A stretch of 64,000 nucleotides of DNA from Acidovorax defluvii (GCA_003268905.1 QLTU01000007.1:114553-178552), one strand, 5' to 3'. Positions 44,643-54,945 are shown, counted from the first letter of the stretch. The notes: a model not told the origin generated them from the letters alone. Numbers and translations are program-made.

Positions 44643-45929
44643 ATGGGATTCATGGACTGGAAAGTCAAAACCCCCGATGTGCTGGAGCGTGGCGGCGTGG
44701 TCGGCCCCGACGAGCGTCTGCCCTGGCCGCAAACCGCCGTGATGGGCGTGCAGCACGTCATCGCCATGTTTGGCGCCACGGTGCTGGCCCCCATCCTCAT
44801 GGGGTTTAACCCGAACGTGGCCATCCTCATGAGTGGGTTGGGCACACTGATCTTCTTTCTCATCACCGGCGGCAAGGTGCCCAGCTACCTGGGGTCGAGC
44901 TTTGCCTTCATCGGCGTGGTGATTGCAGCCACCAGCTACGCAGGCAAGGGCGCCAATGCCAACATCGGCGTAGCGCTGGGCGGCATCATTGCCTGCGGCC
45001 TGGTCTACACCCTGATCGGTGCACTGGTGCAAGCCGTGGGCACGGGCTGGATCGAGCGCTTCATGCCGCCCGTGGTGACGGGCTCGGTGGTGGCGGTGAT
45101 CGGCCTGAACCTGGCCGGGATCCCCATCAAGAACATGGCGGCCAGCAACTTTGACAGCTGGATGCAGGTGGTGACGTTTGTCAGCGTGGGCCTGGTGGCC
45201 GTGCTCACGCGCGGCATGGTGCAGCGCCTCTTGATTCTGGTGGGCCTGATCGTGGCCAGCATCATCTATGCCGTGCTTACCAACGGCCTGGGCCTGGGCA
45301 AGCCGCTCGACCTCTCGGCCGTGCTGGCTGCGCCCTGGGTGGGCATGCCGGGCTTCTCGGCACCCGTGTTCAGCGGCCCGGCCATGCTGCTGATTGCCCC
45401 GGTGGCCATCATCCTGGTGGCCGAAAACCTGGGCCACATCAAGGCCGTGACGGCCATGACCGGCAAGAACCTGGACCAGTACATGGGCCGCGCGTTCATT
45501 GGCGACGGCATTGCCACCATGGTCAGCGGCGGCGCCGGCGGCACTGGGGTTACGACTTATGCCGAGAACATCGGCGTGATGGCGGCCACCAAGATCTATT
45601 CGACCGCCGTGTTCCTGGTGGCGGCGCTCATTGCCGTGGTGCTGGGATTCAGCCCCAAGTTTGGCGCCGTGATCCAGGCGATTCCGCTGCCGGTGATGGG
45701 CGGTGTGTCCATCGTGGTTTTTGGCCTGATTGCCGTGGCCGGTGCCAAGATCTGGGTGGACAACAAGGTCGATTTCTCGCAGAACAAGAACCTCATCGTC
45801 GCCGCCATCACGCTCATCCTGGGCACGGGCGACTTCACGCTCAAGTTCGGCCAGTTTGCGCTGGGCGGCATCGGCACCGCCACGTTTGGCGCCATCGTGC
45901 TGTACGCGCTGCTCAACCGCAAAAGCTGA
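44643..45929 (+). CDS. Uracil/xanthine permease, NCS2 family
   Basis: A 428-residue nucleobase:cation symporter-2 protein with about 12-14 spans. Signature blocks are [39 protein letters not shown] and [19 protein letters not shown], which place it close to UraA/RutG pyrimidine permeases. The start has AAAGGA nine bases upstream. The gene is monocistronic, and neither pyrimidine catabolism genes nor a regulator are adjacent. Confidence 0.93.
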   Translation: MGFMDWKVKTPDVLERGGVVGPDERLPWPQTAVMGVQHVIAMFGATVLAPILMGFNPNVAILMSGLGTLIFFLITGGKVPSYLGSSFAFIGVVIAATSYAGKGANANIGVALGGIIACGLVYTLIGALVQAVGTGWIERFMPPVVTGSVVAVIGLNLAGIPIKNMAASNFDSWMQVVTFVSVGLVAVLTRGMVQRLLILVGLIVASIIYAVLTNGLGLGKPLDLSAVLAAPWVGMPGFSAPVFSGPAMLLIAPVAIILVAENLGHIKAVTAMTGKNLDQYMGRAFIGDGIATMVSGGAGGTGVTTYAENIGVMAATKIYSTAVFLVAALIAVVLGFSPKFGAVIQAIPLPVMGGVSIVVFGLIAVAGAKIWVDNKVDFSQNKNLIVAAITLILGTGDFTLKFGQFALGGIGTATFGAIVLYALLNRKS

Positions 45930-46049
45930 AGGCGCGCCGACCGGTCGGCGTCGATCTCGGGTAAACCCTTATATATCTGACCGTCCCGGGTAAGATCAAA
46001 GGATTTGCCTGGCGCGCCGGCGCCCATTCACCGTTGCGGAGTTTTCCCC

Positions 46050-47573
46050 ATGTCTCTGGCCGATCGGGTACGCCACCCGGCCTTTCTTGAACGCGTCATG
46101 TCGGCCGAAGAGGCTGCGGCGCTCATCCCCGCTGGCGCCAACGTCGGCATGAGCGGCTTCACCGGTGCGGGCCACCCCAAGGCCGTGCCCCAGGCCCTTG
46201 CAGCCCACGCCAAGGCCGAGCATGCCGCCGGCAAACCCTACAAGATCAATCTCTGGACCGGAGCTTCGACCGCCCCCGAGCTTGATGGCGCCCTGGCCGC
46301 GGCCAACGCCCTGGGCCAGCGCCTGCCTTTCAACACCGACCCCATCTGCCGCAACAAGATCAACACGGGCGAGATCGACTTCATCGACATGCACTTGTCG
46401 CACGTCGCCCAGCACGCATGGTTTGGCTTTCTCGGCCCCCTGCACGTTGCGGTGATCGAGGTGCTGGGCGTGACGGCAGACGGTCTGCTGATCCCCGCTG
46501 CGGCCGTGGGCAACAACAAGACCTGGCTGGAGATTGCCGACAAGGTGATCCTCGAAGTCAATACCAAGCCCTCCGCCAAGATGGAAGGCATGCACGACAT
46601 CTACTACGGCACCGCCATTCCGCCACGCCGCGTGCCCATCAACATGACCCATGCGGACGACCGCATCGGCCAGCCCTATCTGCGCGTGGACCCGGCCAAG
46701 GTGGTTGCCGTGGTGGAGACCCACAAGGGCGACCGCGACAACGTGTTTGCCACGCCGGACGAGAACTCCAACAAGATTGCCAGCTACATCATCGACTTTC
46801 TCGCGCACGAGATGAAGATGGGCCGGTTACCCAAAGAAATGCTGCCCATCCAGTCGGGCGTGGGCAACGTGGCCAACGCCGTGCTGGCAGGCCTGCTGCA
46901 CAGCCCGTTCGAGAATCTGCTGGGTTTTACCGAAGTGCTGCAAGACGGCATGCTGGACCTGCTGCGCGCGGGCAAGATGAGCAAGGCCTCTGCCACCGCC
47001 ATCTCGCTGAGCCGCAGCGCGCTGCAGGACTTCGAGGACAACATCGACTTCTACCGCGAGCGCATCATCCTGCGCCCGCAAGAAATTTCGAACCACCCCG
47101 AGCTGGTGCGCCGCCTGGGCATCATCGCCATGAACTCGATGATCGAGGCCGACATCTACGGCAACATCAACTCCACCCACCTGATGGGCACGAGCATGAT
47201 GAACGGCATTGGCGGCTCGGGCGACTTTGCGCGCAATGGCTACCTGTCGTTCTTTGTGACGCCCTCGGTGGCCAAGAACGGCGCCATCAGCTGCATCGTG
47301 CCCATGGTTTCGCATGTGGACCACACCGAGCACGACACGCAGATCATCGTCACCGAACAAGGCCTGGCCGACCTGCGTGGCCTCTCGCCGCGCCAGCGCG
47401 CCAAGATCATCATCGATCACTGTGCGCACCCCGATTTCCGGCCCATGCTGCAGGACTACTTTGACCGCGCCCAGCATTCATCGGGTGGCCTGCACACCCC
47501 CCACCTGCTGAACGAGGCCTTGTCGTGGCACCAGCGCTTTGTGGAAACAGGTTCGATGCGAGCGCCTGCCTGA
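46050..47573 (+). CDS. Succinate:acetate CoA-transferase / acetyl-CoA hydrolase family
   Basis: A 507-residue class I CoA-transferase. The glutamate active-site region is GFTEVLQDGMLDLL. PIQSGVGNVANAVLAGLL and MNGIGGSGDFARNGYLS are typical of ACH1/SCACT proteins, which exchange CoA between succinyl-CoA and acetate or propionate. The start is ATG 46050; a leader from 46005 is not family-like, and the upstream region has GTTGCGGAG. The true substrate is uncertain because hydrolase and transferase annotations overlap. Confidence 0.92.
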   Translation: MSLADRVRHPAFLERVMSAEEAAALIPAGANVGMSGFTGAGHPKAVPQALAAHAKAEHAAGKPYKINLWTGASTAPELDGALAAANALGQRLPFNTDPICRNKINTGEIDFIDMHLSHVAQHAWFGFLGPLHVAVIEVLGVTADGLLIPAAAVGNNKTWLEIADKVILEVNTKPSAKMEGMHDIYYGTAIPPRRVPINMTHADDRIGQPYLRVDPAKVVAVVETHKGDRDNVFATPDENSNKIASYIIDFLAHEMKMGRLPKEMLPIQSGVGNVANAVLAGLLHSPFENLLGFTEVLQDGMLDLLRAGKMSKASATAISLSRSALQDFEDNIDFYRERIILRPQEISNHPELVRRLGIIAMNSMIEADIYGNINSTHLMGTSMMNGIGGSGDFARNGYLSFFVTPSVAKNGAISCIVPMVSHVDHTEHDTQIIVTEQGLADLRGLSPRQRAKIIIDHCAHPDFRPMLQDYFDRAQHSSGGLHTPHLLNEALSWHQRFVETGSMRAPA

Positions 47574-47715
47574 GCGTGGTCTAAGCGTGGCATGGGCGTG
47601 TCCCCGCCCCTGCGCAGGGGCTGGCGGCGCAACGATTGCCTGCCTGGCGGATGATCAGAGGCGCCGGCACTGCGCCGGTGCCAACGCCCGTTTTTGGGCG
47701 TGGGTCTGACCGAGA

Positions 47716-48873
47716 TCAGCCCAGGAAACGCCCCGAACCGCCCAGCACCCCCAGATCGACATAGCGCGAGCCCACATACGGGGCCTGACCGCTGTAGTCC
47801 ACCACAAACCCGCCCAGATCCCAGTTGCGAATGCCTGCCAGCGCGCTGCGCAGCTTGGCACGCGTCGGGTCGGAGCCTGCGCGCTCCAGCCCTTCGGCCA
47901 GCACGCGCATGTTCACATAGGCCTCCAGGCTGTCCTGGGTGAACTCCTGCTTTCCATTCGCCCGCATGGCAGACTGGTAGTCGCGCACCACTTGTGACTT
48001 GGCACGGTTGGGATCGGGCACGACCATGGTGATGGCGATGCCGCTGCCGACATCACCCAGTTTCTTGAGACTGTCGCTGGGCAGGGTCACGCTCACGCCG
48101 GCCAGCAAAACGCCCGGCGCATTCTTCTTGAGGCCCCGCACCAGCTCCACCGAAACGGTGCCGGCGGTAGCCAGCAGCACGGCGGCCGTGCGCGCCTCGG
48201 CCACCTGGGCCAGCACCTGCGAAAGGTTGGCGCCATCGGTGGCCAGCGCGGCCTGCACCGAGGGCTTGAGGCTTTGCTCGGCCAGCGAGCGGGTGGCGTC
48301 CTCGAGCATTTCGCGGCCGTAGCCGTTGTCCAGATACACCACCCCAATGCTCTTGAGACCCATGCCGGCAAGGCGCTGCACCAGGCGACGCACCTCGTCG
48401 GTGTAGCTGGCTCGCACATGGAACACATTGCGCGCGCCCTTGCGCAGCGACGATGCCCCCGTAATCGGCGCCACATACGGCACCCCCGCCTCTTCGATCA
48501 GTGGCAGGATGGCCGTGTTGTTGGGCGTGCCAACGCATGACAGCAGTGCAAAGGTATTGCCCTGCGACAAAATCTGCTTGATGTTGTCGGTGGTGCGCTG
48601 GGGTACATACGCGTCATCCACGATATTGAACTGAAGCGTGCGGCCGTTGATGCCGCCCCGGCTGTTGATGTGTGCCAGCGCCGCTTCGGCGCCCAGCTTC
48701 ACGTCCTGCCCCAGCCCAGCCAGCGGGCCCGTGAGGGCGGCTGAGCAACCAATGGTGAGGGTTTTGCCGGTGATGCCCGCCTCTTGGGCAAAGGCATTGC
48801 GAAGAAAGGCAGGTGCGGCTGCAGCAGCGACCACAGCACCGGGGGCAAGAGAGACAAATTGGCGACGTTGCAT
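47716..48873 (-). CDS. ABC-type branched-chain amino acid-like substrate-binding protein
   Basis: A 385-residue periplasmic binding protein (LivJ/HAAT fold). The signal peptide MQRRQFVSLAPGAVVAAAAAPAFLRNAFA carries twin arginines (RR) and so may be Tat-exported. The mature part begins ITGKTLTIGCSAALTGPLAGLGQD. No permease or ATPase genes are adjacent, so it is an orphan binding protein; several Burkholderiales carry many such orphans. The start ATG 48873 gives the signal peptide directly. Confidence 0.92.
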   Translation of the reverse strand: MQRRQFVSLAPGAVVAAAAAPAFLRNAFAQEAGITGKTLTIGCSAALTGPLAGLGQDVKLGAEAALAHINSRGGINGRTLQFNIVDDAYVPQRTTDNIKQILSQGNTFALLSCVGTPNNTAILPLIEEAGVPYVAPITGASSLRKGARNVFHVRASYTDEVRRLVQRLAGMGLKSIGVVYLDNGYGREMLEDATRSLAEQSLKPSVQAALATDGANLSQVLAQVAEARTAAVLLATAGTVSVELVRGLKKNAPGVLLAGVSVTLPSDSLKKLGDVGSGIAITMVVPDPNRAKSQVVRDYQSAMRANGKQEFTQDSLEAYVNMRVLAEGLERAGSDPTRAKLRSALAGIRNWDLGGFVVDYSGQAPYVGSRYVDLGVLGGSGRFLG

Positions 48874-49036
48874 GAGGGTCCGGACTCCGGGAAATAAGCA
48901 CAATGACAAAAGCCCGGTGCACAGCCCATGCGGGTGACAAGTTCAGCCAGCTACCAACTTCCGGGAAACCCTACACTCTAGTCGGCCACTCGCCACCAGC
49001 ATCCTGCGCGCGCTCACCCACACTTTGGAGGAACCC

Positions 49037-49459
49037 ATGTCCATCTGGATGAAACCCATCTCGCTGTCTTTGCTCAACGAGACCAACGCCAACACTGCAG
49101 CCACGCACCTGGGCATTGAAATCACCGAAGTGGGCGACGATTTTCTGCGCGGACGTGTGCCGGTGGACGAGCGCACCCGGCAACCCTTTGGCATCCTGCA
49201 TGGCGGGGTCAGCGTGGTGCTGGCCGAGACGCTGGGCTCCATCGGAGCCTTCTACGCCTGCCCCGAAGGGCACCGCGGCGTGGGCCTGGACATCAATGCC
49301 AACCATATCCGTGCAGCCAGCAGCGGCTGGGTGACGGGCACGGCCCGTGCCGTGCACATTGGCCGCACCACGCAGGTGTGGCAGATCGACATGGTCAACG
49401 ACGCCGGCGAAGTGACCTGCGTTTCGCGCATCACCATGGCGATCCTGGCGCCGCGCTAA
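49037..49459 (+). CDS. Hotdog-fold thioesterase, PaaI/YdiI type
   Basis: A 140-residue thioesterase. The hotdog signature is FGILHGGVSVVLAETLGS, with the catalytic Glu (about residue 63) and HGG, and the C-terminal VCRxxxMAIL is seen as VSRITMAIL. It is close to YdiI/MenI-like acyl-CoA thioesterases. TTTGGAGGAACCC is an excellent ribosome-binding site. A hairpin repeat follows. The acyl-CoA substrate is unknown. Confidence 0.93.
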   Translation: MSIWMKPISLSLLNETNANTAATHLGIEITEVGDDFLRGRVPVDERTRQPFGILHGGVSVVLAETLGSIGAFYACPEGHRGVGLDINANHIRAASSGWVTGTARAVHIGRTTQVWQIDMVNDAGEVTCVSRITMAILAPR

Positions 49460-49463
49460 TAGA

Positions 49464-49527
49464 TTTTCGGTCAAATGGGGCTGTAGCGCTTATAAATAGG
49501 GCGCTAAAAGCTATTAAAATGCTAGCA
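49464..49527. repeat. Copy of the dispersed TAGCGCTT hairpin repeat
   Basis: GGGGCTGTAGCGCTTATAAAT, loop, GGGCGCTAAAAGCTATTAAA. Intergenic, before the restriction-modification gene. Confidence 0.85.
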
Positions 49528-49591
49528 TTTGTGCGGATATGTGCGCACCTTACACTTGCAGCGCAGCTCCAACCGTGAGAATCCGACGCAT

Positions 49592-52500
49592 ATGCAGGGC
49601 CAGCTTTTTACCCAGGACTTCCTGACGCGCGGCGTCTTGGAGACACCACCCCACCAGGCACTCGACGAACCCGCCTTCACCGCCTTTCGCTCTGCGCTGC
49701 AGGGCATTTTTGCGGCGCTGGATGCGCAGTCCAGCATCAATGAAGCGCAAACCGAGGCGCTGGTCATCAACAAGGTGCTGGTGGCGCTGGGCTGGGACGA
49801 CGACTTTCTGCCCCAGGTCAACCTCTCGGGCAAGCGCCGCGAAGACGTGCCCGACTGCCTGCTGTTTGCCGACAGCGCCAAAAAGTCCGCCGCGCTGGCC
49901 GAGTCCAAAGACGACCGCCGCTACCGCCACGGCCTGGCCATTCTGGAAGCCAAGCGCTGGCTGCGCCCACTCGACCGGGGCGACAGCTCCGAGGCCACCG
50001 ACCCCGATGCGCCCTCCTCGCAAATGCTGCGCTACCTCAGCCGCGCCGACGTGGTGTCTGACCGCGCCGTGAAGTGGGGCATGCTCACCAACGGCGCCGT
50101 GTGGCGGCTGTATTGGCAAGACGCGCGCTCGCGCTCGGAAGAGTTTTTCGAGATCGACCTGGCCTGCGCGCTGGGCATCCCCGGCGTGCAGCACACGCTC
50201 GACGACATCGCCCCCGCGCACGCGCTGCGGCTGTTTTATCTGTTCTTTCAGCGCAGCGCCTTTTTGCCCCAGCCCTGGGACAGCGCGCAGCGCAGCTTTC
50301 ATGCCTATGCGCTCAACGAGGCGCGGCTGTACGAAGAAAAAGTGTCGCAAGACCTGGGCGCACGGGTGTTTACCGACATCTTTCCGCAACTGGCCGACGC
50401 CCTGGCGCGCGGCGACCTGCATGCCCAGACCCATTCCATTGGTTATGGACAGTTCACACGGCCCCAGTTCACCCCCGCCTACCTCGATGAAGTGCGCGAG
50501 GCAGCGCTGGTGCTGCTGTACCGCCTGCTGTTCCTGTTTTATGCCGAAGACCGCAACCTGCTGCCCGTGCGCGACGAGCGCTATGCGCCCTACAGCGTGC
50601 GCCGCATCCGCGAAGAGGTGCGCGACAAGGTCGATGCGCGGGCCATGTTCTCCAGCACCGTCGGTCGTATCTGGCTTGATCTCAAGGGCGCTTTCACGCT
50701 GATTGACAAAGGTGACGACGAGGTGGGCATGCCCGCCTACAACGGTGGCCTGTTCGACCGCGCCCGCGCGCCCTTGCTGGAGCGCACCAACGTGCCCGAC
50801 AAGGTGATGGCCCCCATCATCGACGCCCTCTCGCGCCGCACCGAAGACCTGCTGCGCGGCTGGATCAACTACCGCGACCTGGCCGTGGCCCACCTGGGCG
50901 GCATTTACGAACGCCTGCTCGAATACAGCCTGGTGCACGAGGTGCAGGCCAAAGACGACTACAAGGACAAGCCCGAGATCAACCGCATCATTGCCGTGCC
51001 GGCCAGCTTTGCACGCAAGATCTCGGGCAGCTACTACACGCACGACGATCTGGTGCGCCTGATCTTGCGCGAGTCGGTGGGGCAACTGGCCCATGCACGC
51101 ATGGACAGCTTTACCGCACATCTGGGCAAGTGGCGCAAGAAAACCTCGCTCAACCCCAGCGAATGGGAAGCCCTCGATGCACGGGACCCCGCCAGCCAGA
51201 TGCTGGAGTTCAAAATTTGCGACCCTGCCATGGGCAGCGGGCATTTTTTGGTGGCGCTGGTTGACGACCTGGCCGACCGCGTGCTCGAAGCCATTGCCAC
51301 CGCCACCCTCGACGTCAACGCCCAGCCCTGGGCGGCGCACCTGGCCGAGAGCGGCCGCCCCTGGCAAAGCCCGGTGCTGGCGCGCATCAGCCACATCCGC
51401 CGCAGCATCAAAACCACTGCCAGCACGCACGGCTGGGCCGTGACCGATGCGCAGCTGGACGACCGCCACATCGTGCGCCGCATGATCCTGAAGAAAACCA
51501 TCTTCGGCGTGGACAAAAACCCCATGGCCGTGGAGCTGGCCAAAACCGCGCTGTGGCTGCACACCTTTACCGTGGGCGCGCCGCTGAGCTTTCTGGACCA
51601 CCACCTCAAAGTGGGCGACAGCCTGCATGGCGAGCAGTTGCCGCAGGTGCAAAAAGGCCTGCAAAACCTGGGCGCGCTGCTGCTGCAAACCGAGTTTGAC
51701 CGCCTGGCCAAGGCCGCCAGCAACATTGCCCAGGTGGCCGACCTGACGGACGTGGACATTGCCGAGGCGCAACTGTCCAAGCTCCTGGCCACCGAAGCCA
51801 GCGCCCAGGTGGCGCCCATTCTGGCCGTGCTCGACTTTTGGCGCGCGCTGCGCTGGCTGATACCGGGCTGGCCGGTGGCCAAGCTCAGCCAGTTGCCCAA
51901 GCTGCTCAAGGCCGGCAAAGACCAGCCCCATCCGCTGCTGGACGGTATGGTCAAGCTGCTCGACCCCAGCCACAACCTGGTGACCGTGTTGAGCACAGGC
52001 CAGCTCACCGGCAGCGACGCGGCCACGCAGGCCGCCAACGCCCTGATGGCGCAGGCCCGCGCGCTGGCTGCCCAGGAAACCTTTTTTCACTGGTGGACGA
52101 GCTTCCCCACCGTGTTTGGCGCGCAGGGCAAGGACCAGGCATCGGCCGGGTTTGATGCGCTGATTGGCAACCCGCCCTGGGATCGCATCAAGCTGCAAGA
52201 GGTGGAATGGTTTGCCGAGCGCAGCCCCGCCATTGCCGCCCAGCCCCGCGCCGCCGACCGCAAAAAAATGATTGCCGCGCTGCAAAACCAGCCCCGCTCG
52301 CAAACCGCCAGCCACAGCGCACCGGTGGTGGACCTGTGGGCGCAATACCAGCAGGCCACCCAGCGCGCCGAGGCCAACGCCCGCGTGCTGGGCAACGGCA
52401 AGCTGGGCAGTGGCGACTACCCGCTGCTGGGCGGCGGCGACGTCAACCTGTACAGCCTGTTTGTCGAGCGCGCGCAGGCCCTCATCAACGACAGCGGCGT

Positions 52501-53956
52501 GGTGGCACTCATCACGCCCAGCGGCATTGCGGCCGACAAGGGGGCGGCGGCGTTTTTCCGCTCCATCAGCAGCACGGGCAAGTTGCACGCGCTGTTTGAT
52601 TTTGAAAACCGCAAGGTGTTTTTTCCGGATGTGCATGCCAGCTTCAAGTTTTGCGCGCTGGTGTTTGGCAAGGCGCCCCGGTGGACCGCGGACGAGCCAC
52701 CGCAGGCCCTGCCCAGCCGCTGCGCCTTTTACCTGCACAGCCTGGACGAGCTGGACGCACCGGGCCGCGTGCTGAGCCTGAGCGCGCAAGACTTTGCCCG
52801 CGTGAACCCCAACACCGGCGCGGCACCCATTTTTCGCAACCAGCGCGACGCCGACATCACGCTGCGCCTGTACCAGCGCCACCCCGTGCTGGTGCGCCAC
52901 GGCGGCGAAAGTGCATCGCTGGGCACGCAGCCCGACCAGACCGTGTGGCCGGTGAAGTACCAGCGCATGTTTGACATGACCAACGACTCGCACCTGTTCC
53001 TGAAGGCCACCGAGCTGGAGCAGCAGGGCTGGGCGCGCGCGCCCCTGAACCGCTGGGAAAAGGCCGACGCGCAGGCCGTGCCGCTGTACGAAGGCAAGAT
53101 GGTGCAAATGTTTGACCACCGCGCCGCCGACGTGGTGGTGAATGTGGGCAACCTCAAGCGGGCGGCGCAGCAGGAGGCTCTTTCCCAAGTGGAAAAGGCC
53201 AGCCCAGAGCGTTACCCGGCACCCCAATATTGGGTGATGGAAGAAGGCGTGCGCCCCACTTGGGAGGGCGAATGGTGCATTGCCTACAAATCCGTGACCG
53301 CGCCCAGCAACATGCGCACAATGATCGCGGCCATCGTGCCGCAATGCGGCGTTGGCAACAGCATGGCGATGCTGCTTCCAAAGCCTGGCCATGAGGACAG
53401 CTATCCCCGCTGGGCGGCACTGCTGCTGGCCAATCTCAGCTCGATGGCTTTTGACTTTGCGCTGCGCCAGAAGGTGCAGGGCCAGAACCTCAACTGGTTC
53501 ATCGTCGAACAGGCCGCAGTCATCGCCCCTGAGCGCTTCAACGAGCCACTGCCCACCGCGTTCGCAAGCGCCATGCGCGCCGCCCGGCTCATGAACGGCC
53601 ACCACCCGCAACCCACCGTGGCCGACTTTGTGTTGCCGCAGGTGCTGGCGCTGAGCTACACCGCACACGACCTGGCGCCGTTCGCGCGCGACTTGGGCTA
53701 TGTGGATGCAACGGGCCAGGTGCTGGAGCCCTTTGCCTGGAACGAGGACGACCGCCGTGCGCGACTGGCGGCGCTGGACGCGCTGTTCATGCACCTCTAT
53801 GGGCTGGATGCCGACGATGCGGCCTACATCCTGGGCACTTTTCCCATCGTGCGTGCGCAGGACGAAAAGGCCTTTGGCTGCTACCGCACGCAAGACGAGG
53901 TGTTGGCCGCACTGGCGCTGCTGCAAGGCCCGACACACCCCGCGGCGGCGGCCTGA
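49592..53956 (+). CDS. Single-polypeptide restriction-modification enzyme (type IIG-like, Eco57I-family methylase)
   Basis: A 1454-residue protein predicted to cut and methylate DNA. The N-terminal nuclease has the PD-(D/E)xK pattern: VPD at 86-88 and ILEAK, with E119 and K121. A long helical region follows (about 180-520). The N6-adenine methyltransferase core has motif I DPAMGSGHF at about 544-552 and motif IV NPPW at about 860-863. After the core, a C-terminal part with TaqI-like specificity (WPVKYQRMFDMTNDSHLFL) probably reads the target. No separate specificity, methylase or defence genes flank it; neighbours are core metabolic. It could also be called a BREX/DISARM-like methylase, but the fused nuclease argues for type IIG. 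Confidence 0.85.
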   Translation: MQGQLFTQDFLTRGVLETPPHQALDEPAFTAFRSALQGIFAALDAQSSINEAQTEALVINKVLVALGWDDDFLPQVNLSGKRREDVPDCLLFADSAKKSAALAESKDDRRYRHGLAILEAKRWLRPLDRGDSSEATDPDAPSSQMLRYLSRADVVSDRAVKWGMLTNGAVWRLYWQDARSRSEEFFEIDLACALGIPGVQHTLDDIAPAHALRLFYLFFQRSAFLPQPWDSAQRSFHAYALNEARLYEEKVSQDLGARVFTDIFPQLADALARGDLHAQTHSIGYGQFTRPQFTPAYLDEVREAALVLLYRLLFLFYAEDRNLLPVRDERYAPYSVRRIREEVRDKVDARAMFSSTVGRIWLDLKGAFTLIDKGDDEVGMPAYNGGLFDRARAPLLERTNVPDKVMAPIIDALSRRTEDLLRGWINYRDLAVAHLGGIYERLLEYSLVHEVQAKDDYKDKPEINRIIAVPASFARKISGSYYTHDDLVRLILRESVGQLAHARMDSFTAHLGKWRKKTSLNPSEWEALDARDPASQMLEFKICDPAMGSGHFLVALVDDLADRVLEAIATATLDVNAQPWAAHLAESGRPWQSPVLARISHIRRSIKTTASTHGWAVTDAQLDDRHIVRRMILKKTIFGVDKNPMAVELAKTALWLHTFTVGAPLSFLDHHLKVGDSLHGEQLPQVQKGLQNLGALLLQTEFDRLAKAASNIAQVADLTDVDIAEAQLSKLLATEASAQVAPILAVLDFWRALRWLIPGWPVAKLSQLPKLLKAGKDQPHPLLDGMVKLLDPSHNLVTVLSTGQLTGSDAATQAANALMAQARALAAQETFFHWWTSFPTVFGAQGKDQASAGFDALIGNPPWDRIKLQEVEWFAERSPAIAAQPRAADRKKMIAALQNQPRSQTASHSAPVVDLWAQYQQATQRAEANARVLGNGKLGSGDYPLLGGGDVNLYSLFVERAQALINDSGVVALITPSGIAADKGAAAFFRSISSTGKLHALFDFENRKVFFPDVHASFKFCALVFGKAPRWTADEPPQALPSRCAFYLHSLDELDAPGRVLSLSAQDFARVNPNTGAAPIFRNQRDADITLRLYQRHPVLVRHGGESASLGTQPDQTVWPVKYQRMFDMTNDSHLFLKATELEQQGWARAPLNRWEKADAQAVPLYEGKMVQMFDHRAADVVVNVGNLKRAAQQEALSQVEKASPERYPAPQYWVMEEGVRPTWEGEWCIAYKSVTAPSNMRTMIAAIVPQCGVGNSMAMLLPKPGHEDSYPRWAALLLANLSSMAFDFALRQKVQGQNLNWFIVEQAAVIAPERFNEPLPTAFASAMRAARLMNGHHPQPTVADFVLPQVLALSYTAHDLAPFARDLGYVDATGQVLEPFAWNEDDRRARLAALDALFMHLYGLDADDAAYILGTFPIVRAQDEKAFGCYRTQDEVLAALALLQGPTHPAAAA

Positions 53957-54017
53957 CTGGCAAGCAAATTTACAGTCAAACCACCTGATTAGCGACTTGC
54001 CTAAAACGCCCCCCTAA

Positions 54018-54089
54018 CCGTTCGGGCTGAGCCTGTCGAAGCCAAGGCACTCCTTGCGGGCAGCCCTTCGACAGGCTCAGGGCGAACGG
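54018..54089. repeat. 72-bp imperfect hairpin (TTCGACAGGCTCAG repeat)
   Basis: CCGTTCGGGCTGAGCCTGTC at the left and GACAGGCTCAGGGCGAACGG at the right form an inverted repeat with about two mismatches. It contains the TTCGACAGGCTCAG core, which I know from memory as a dispersed element in many proteobacteria. It may act as a terminator after the restriction-modification gene, though no T tract is present. Confidence 0.8.
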
Positions 54090-54112
54090 AGTCGGAGTGA
54101 TGTCACAAATCA

Positions 54113-54174
54113 GGTAAAATAAGGCTCTAGCGCCCGTGTATCAAGCGCAAACAGCTATTAAATAAATAGCATTA
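54113..54174. repeat. Copy of the dispersed TAGCGCTT hairpin repeat, inverted
   Basis: AAGGCTCTAGCGCCCGTGTA, loop, CAAGCGCAAACAGCTATTAA. It touches the stop codon of the adenosyltransferase gene (54172-54174). Confidence 0.75.
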
Positions 54175-54747
54175 TTCGACGCTTTCCGATGCGCTGCGTG
54201 CCAGCCGCTCGCTCTTCCAGTACACGTCGTCGCCGCCATCCATGCGGTTGAGCACGCGCGACAGCACAAACAGCAAATCGGAAAGCCGGTTGAGGTAGTG
54301 GCACGGGGCCTCGCGCACGGCCTCCTGCTTGCCCACCGCCACCACGGAGCGCTCCGCGCGGCGGGCCACGGTGCGGCACACATGGGCCTGGGCGGCGGCG
54401 CGCGTGCCTGCGGGCAGGATGAACTCTTGCAGGCGCGGCAACGCGGCGTTGTAGTGCGCCAGCGCCTCATCGAGCTGCAACACGGCCTCGTCCTTGAGCA
54501 ACTCAAACCCCGGAATCGACAGCTCGCCGCCCAGGTTGAACAGCTGGTGCTGCACATCGATCAGCAGCTCGCGCACATCCTGCGGCAGTGGCTCGCACAG
54601 CAGCAGGCCCAGGTGCGAGTTGAGTTCGTCCACATCGCCCATGGCGTGGGGGCGCGGGCTGTCTTTGGACACGCGCGTGTTGTCGCCCAGGCCGGTGGTG
54701 CCATCGTCGCCCGTGCGCGTGGCGATCTGTGTGAGTCGGTTGCCCAT
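54172..54747 (-). CDS. Cob(I)yrinic acid a,c-diamide adenosyltransferase, PduO type
   Basis: A 191-residue enzyme that adenosylates cob(I)alamin with ATP to make coenzyme B12. The PduO/MMAB signature is ATRTGDDGTTGLGD near residue 10. RRAERSVV and YLNRLSDLLFVLSRV follow in the C-terminal helical bundle. The start is ATG 54747, with AAGGAACA upstream. No other cobalamin gene or B12-dependent enzyme is nearby. Confidence 0.94.
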   Translation of the reverse strand: MGNRLTQIATRTGDDGTTGLGDNTRVSKDSPRPHAMGDVDELNSHLGLLLCEPLPQDVRELLIDVQHQLFNLGGELSIPGFELLKDEAVLQLDEALAHYNAALPRLQEFILPAGTRAAAQAHVCRTVARRAERSVVAVGKQEAVREAPCHYLNRLSDLLFVLSRVLNRMDGGDDVYWKSERLARSASESVE

Positions 54748-54945
54748 GTGTGTTCCTTGTGCTGCAGCGTGCATTGTCCGATACCGCGTTTGAAGGCGTG
54801 TTGCACAGGGCCATAGACCGTAAGCAGACCCTTACACCGCGCAGGAAAATGTTGGCTGGGGCAACAGCAGGCAAAAGTGCTGGTCAGGCACGGCATGCTG
54901 CGGTGCAATGAAACCCTGTTCAACTTTGACGGAGCTCTTCATCCC

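Noticed and set aside
47683..47701. Hairpin AACGCCCG / GGGCGT as terminator of the CoA-transferase gene
   Set aside because: The T run is in the loop, not after the stem, so it does not fit an intrinsic terminator.
49550..53938. 1462-aa open frame opposite the restriction-modification gene
   Set aside because: Its length only reflects high GC and codon periodicity on the other strand; the plus-strand frame has intact nuclease and methylase motifs.
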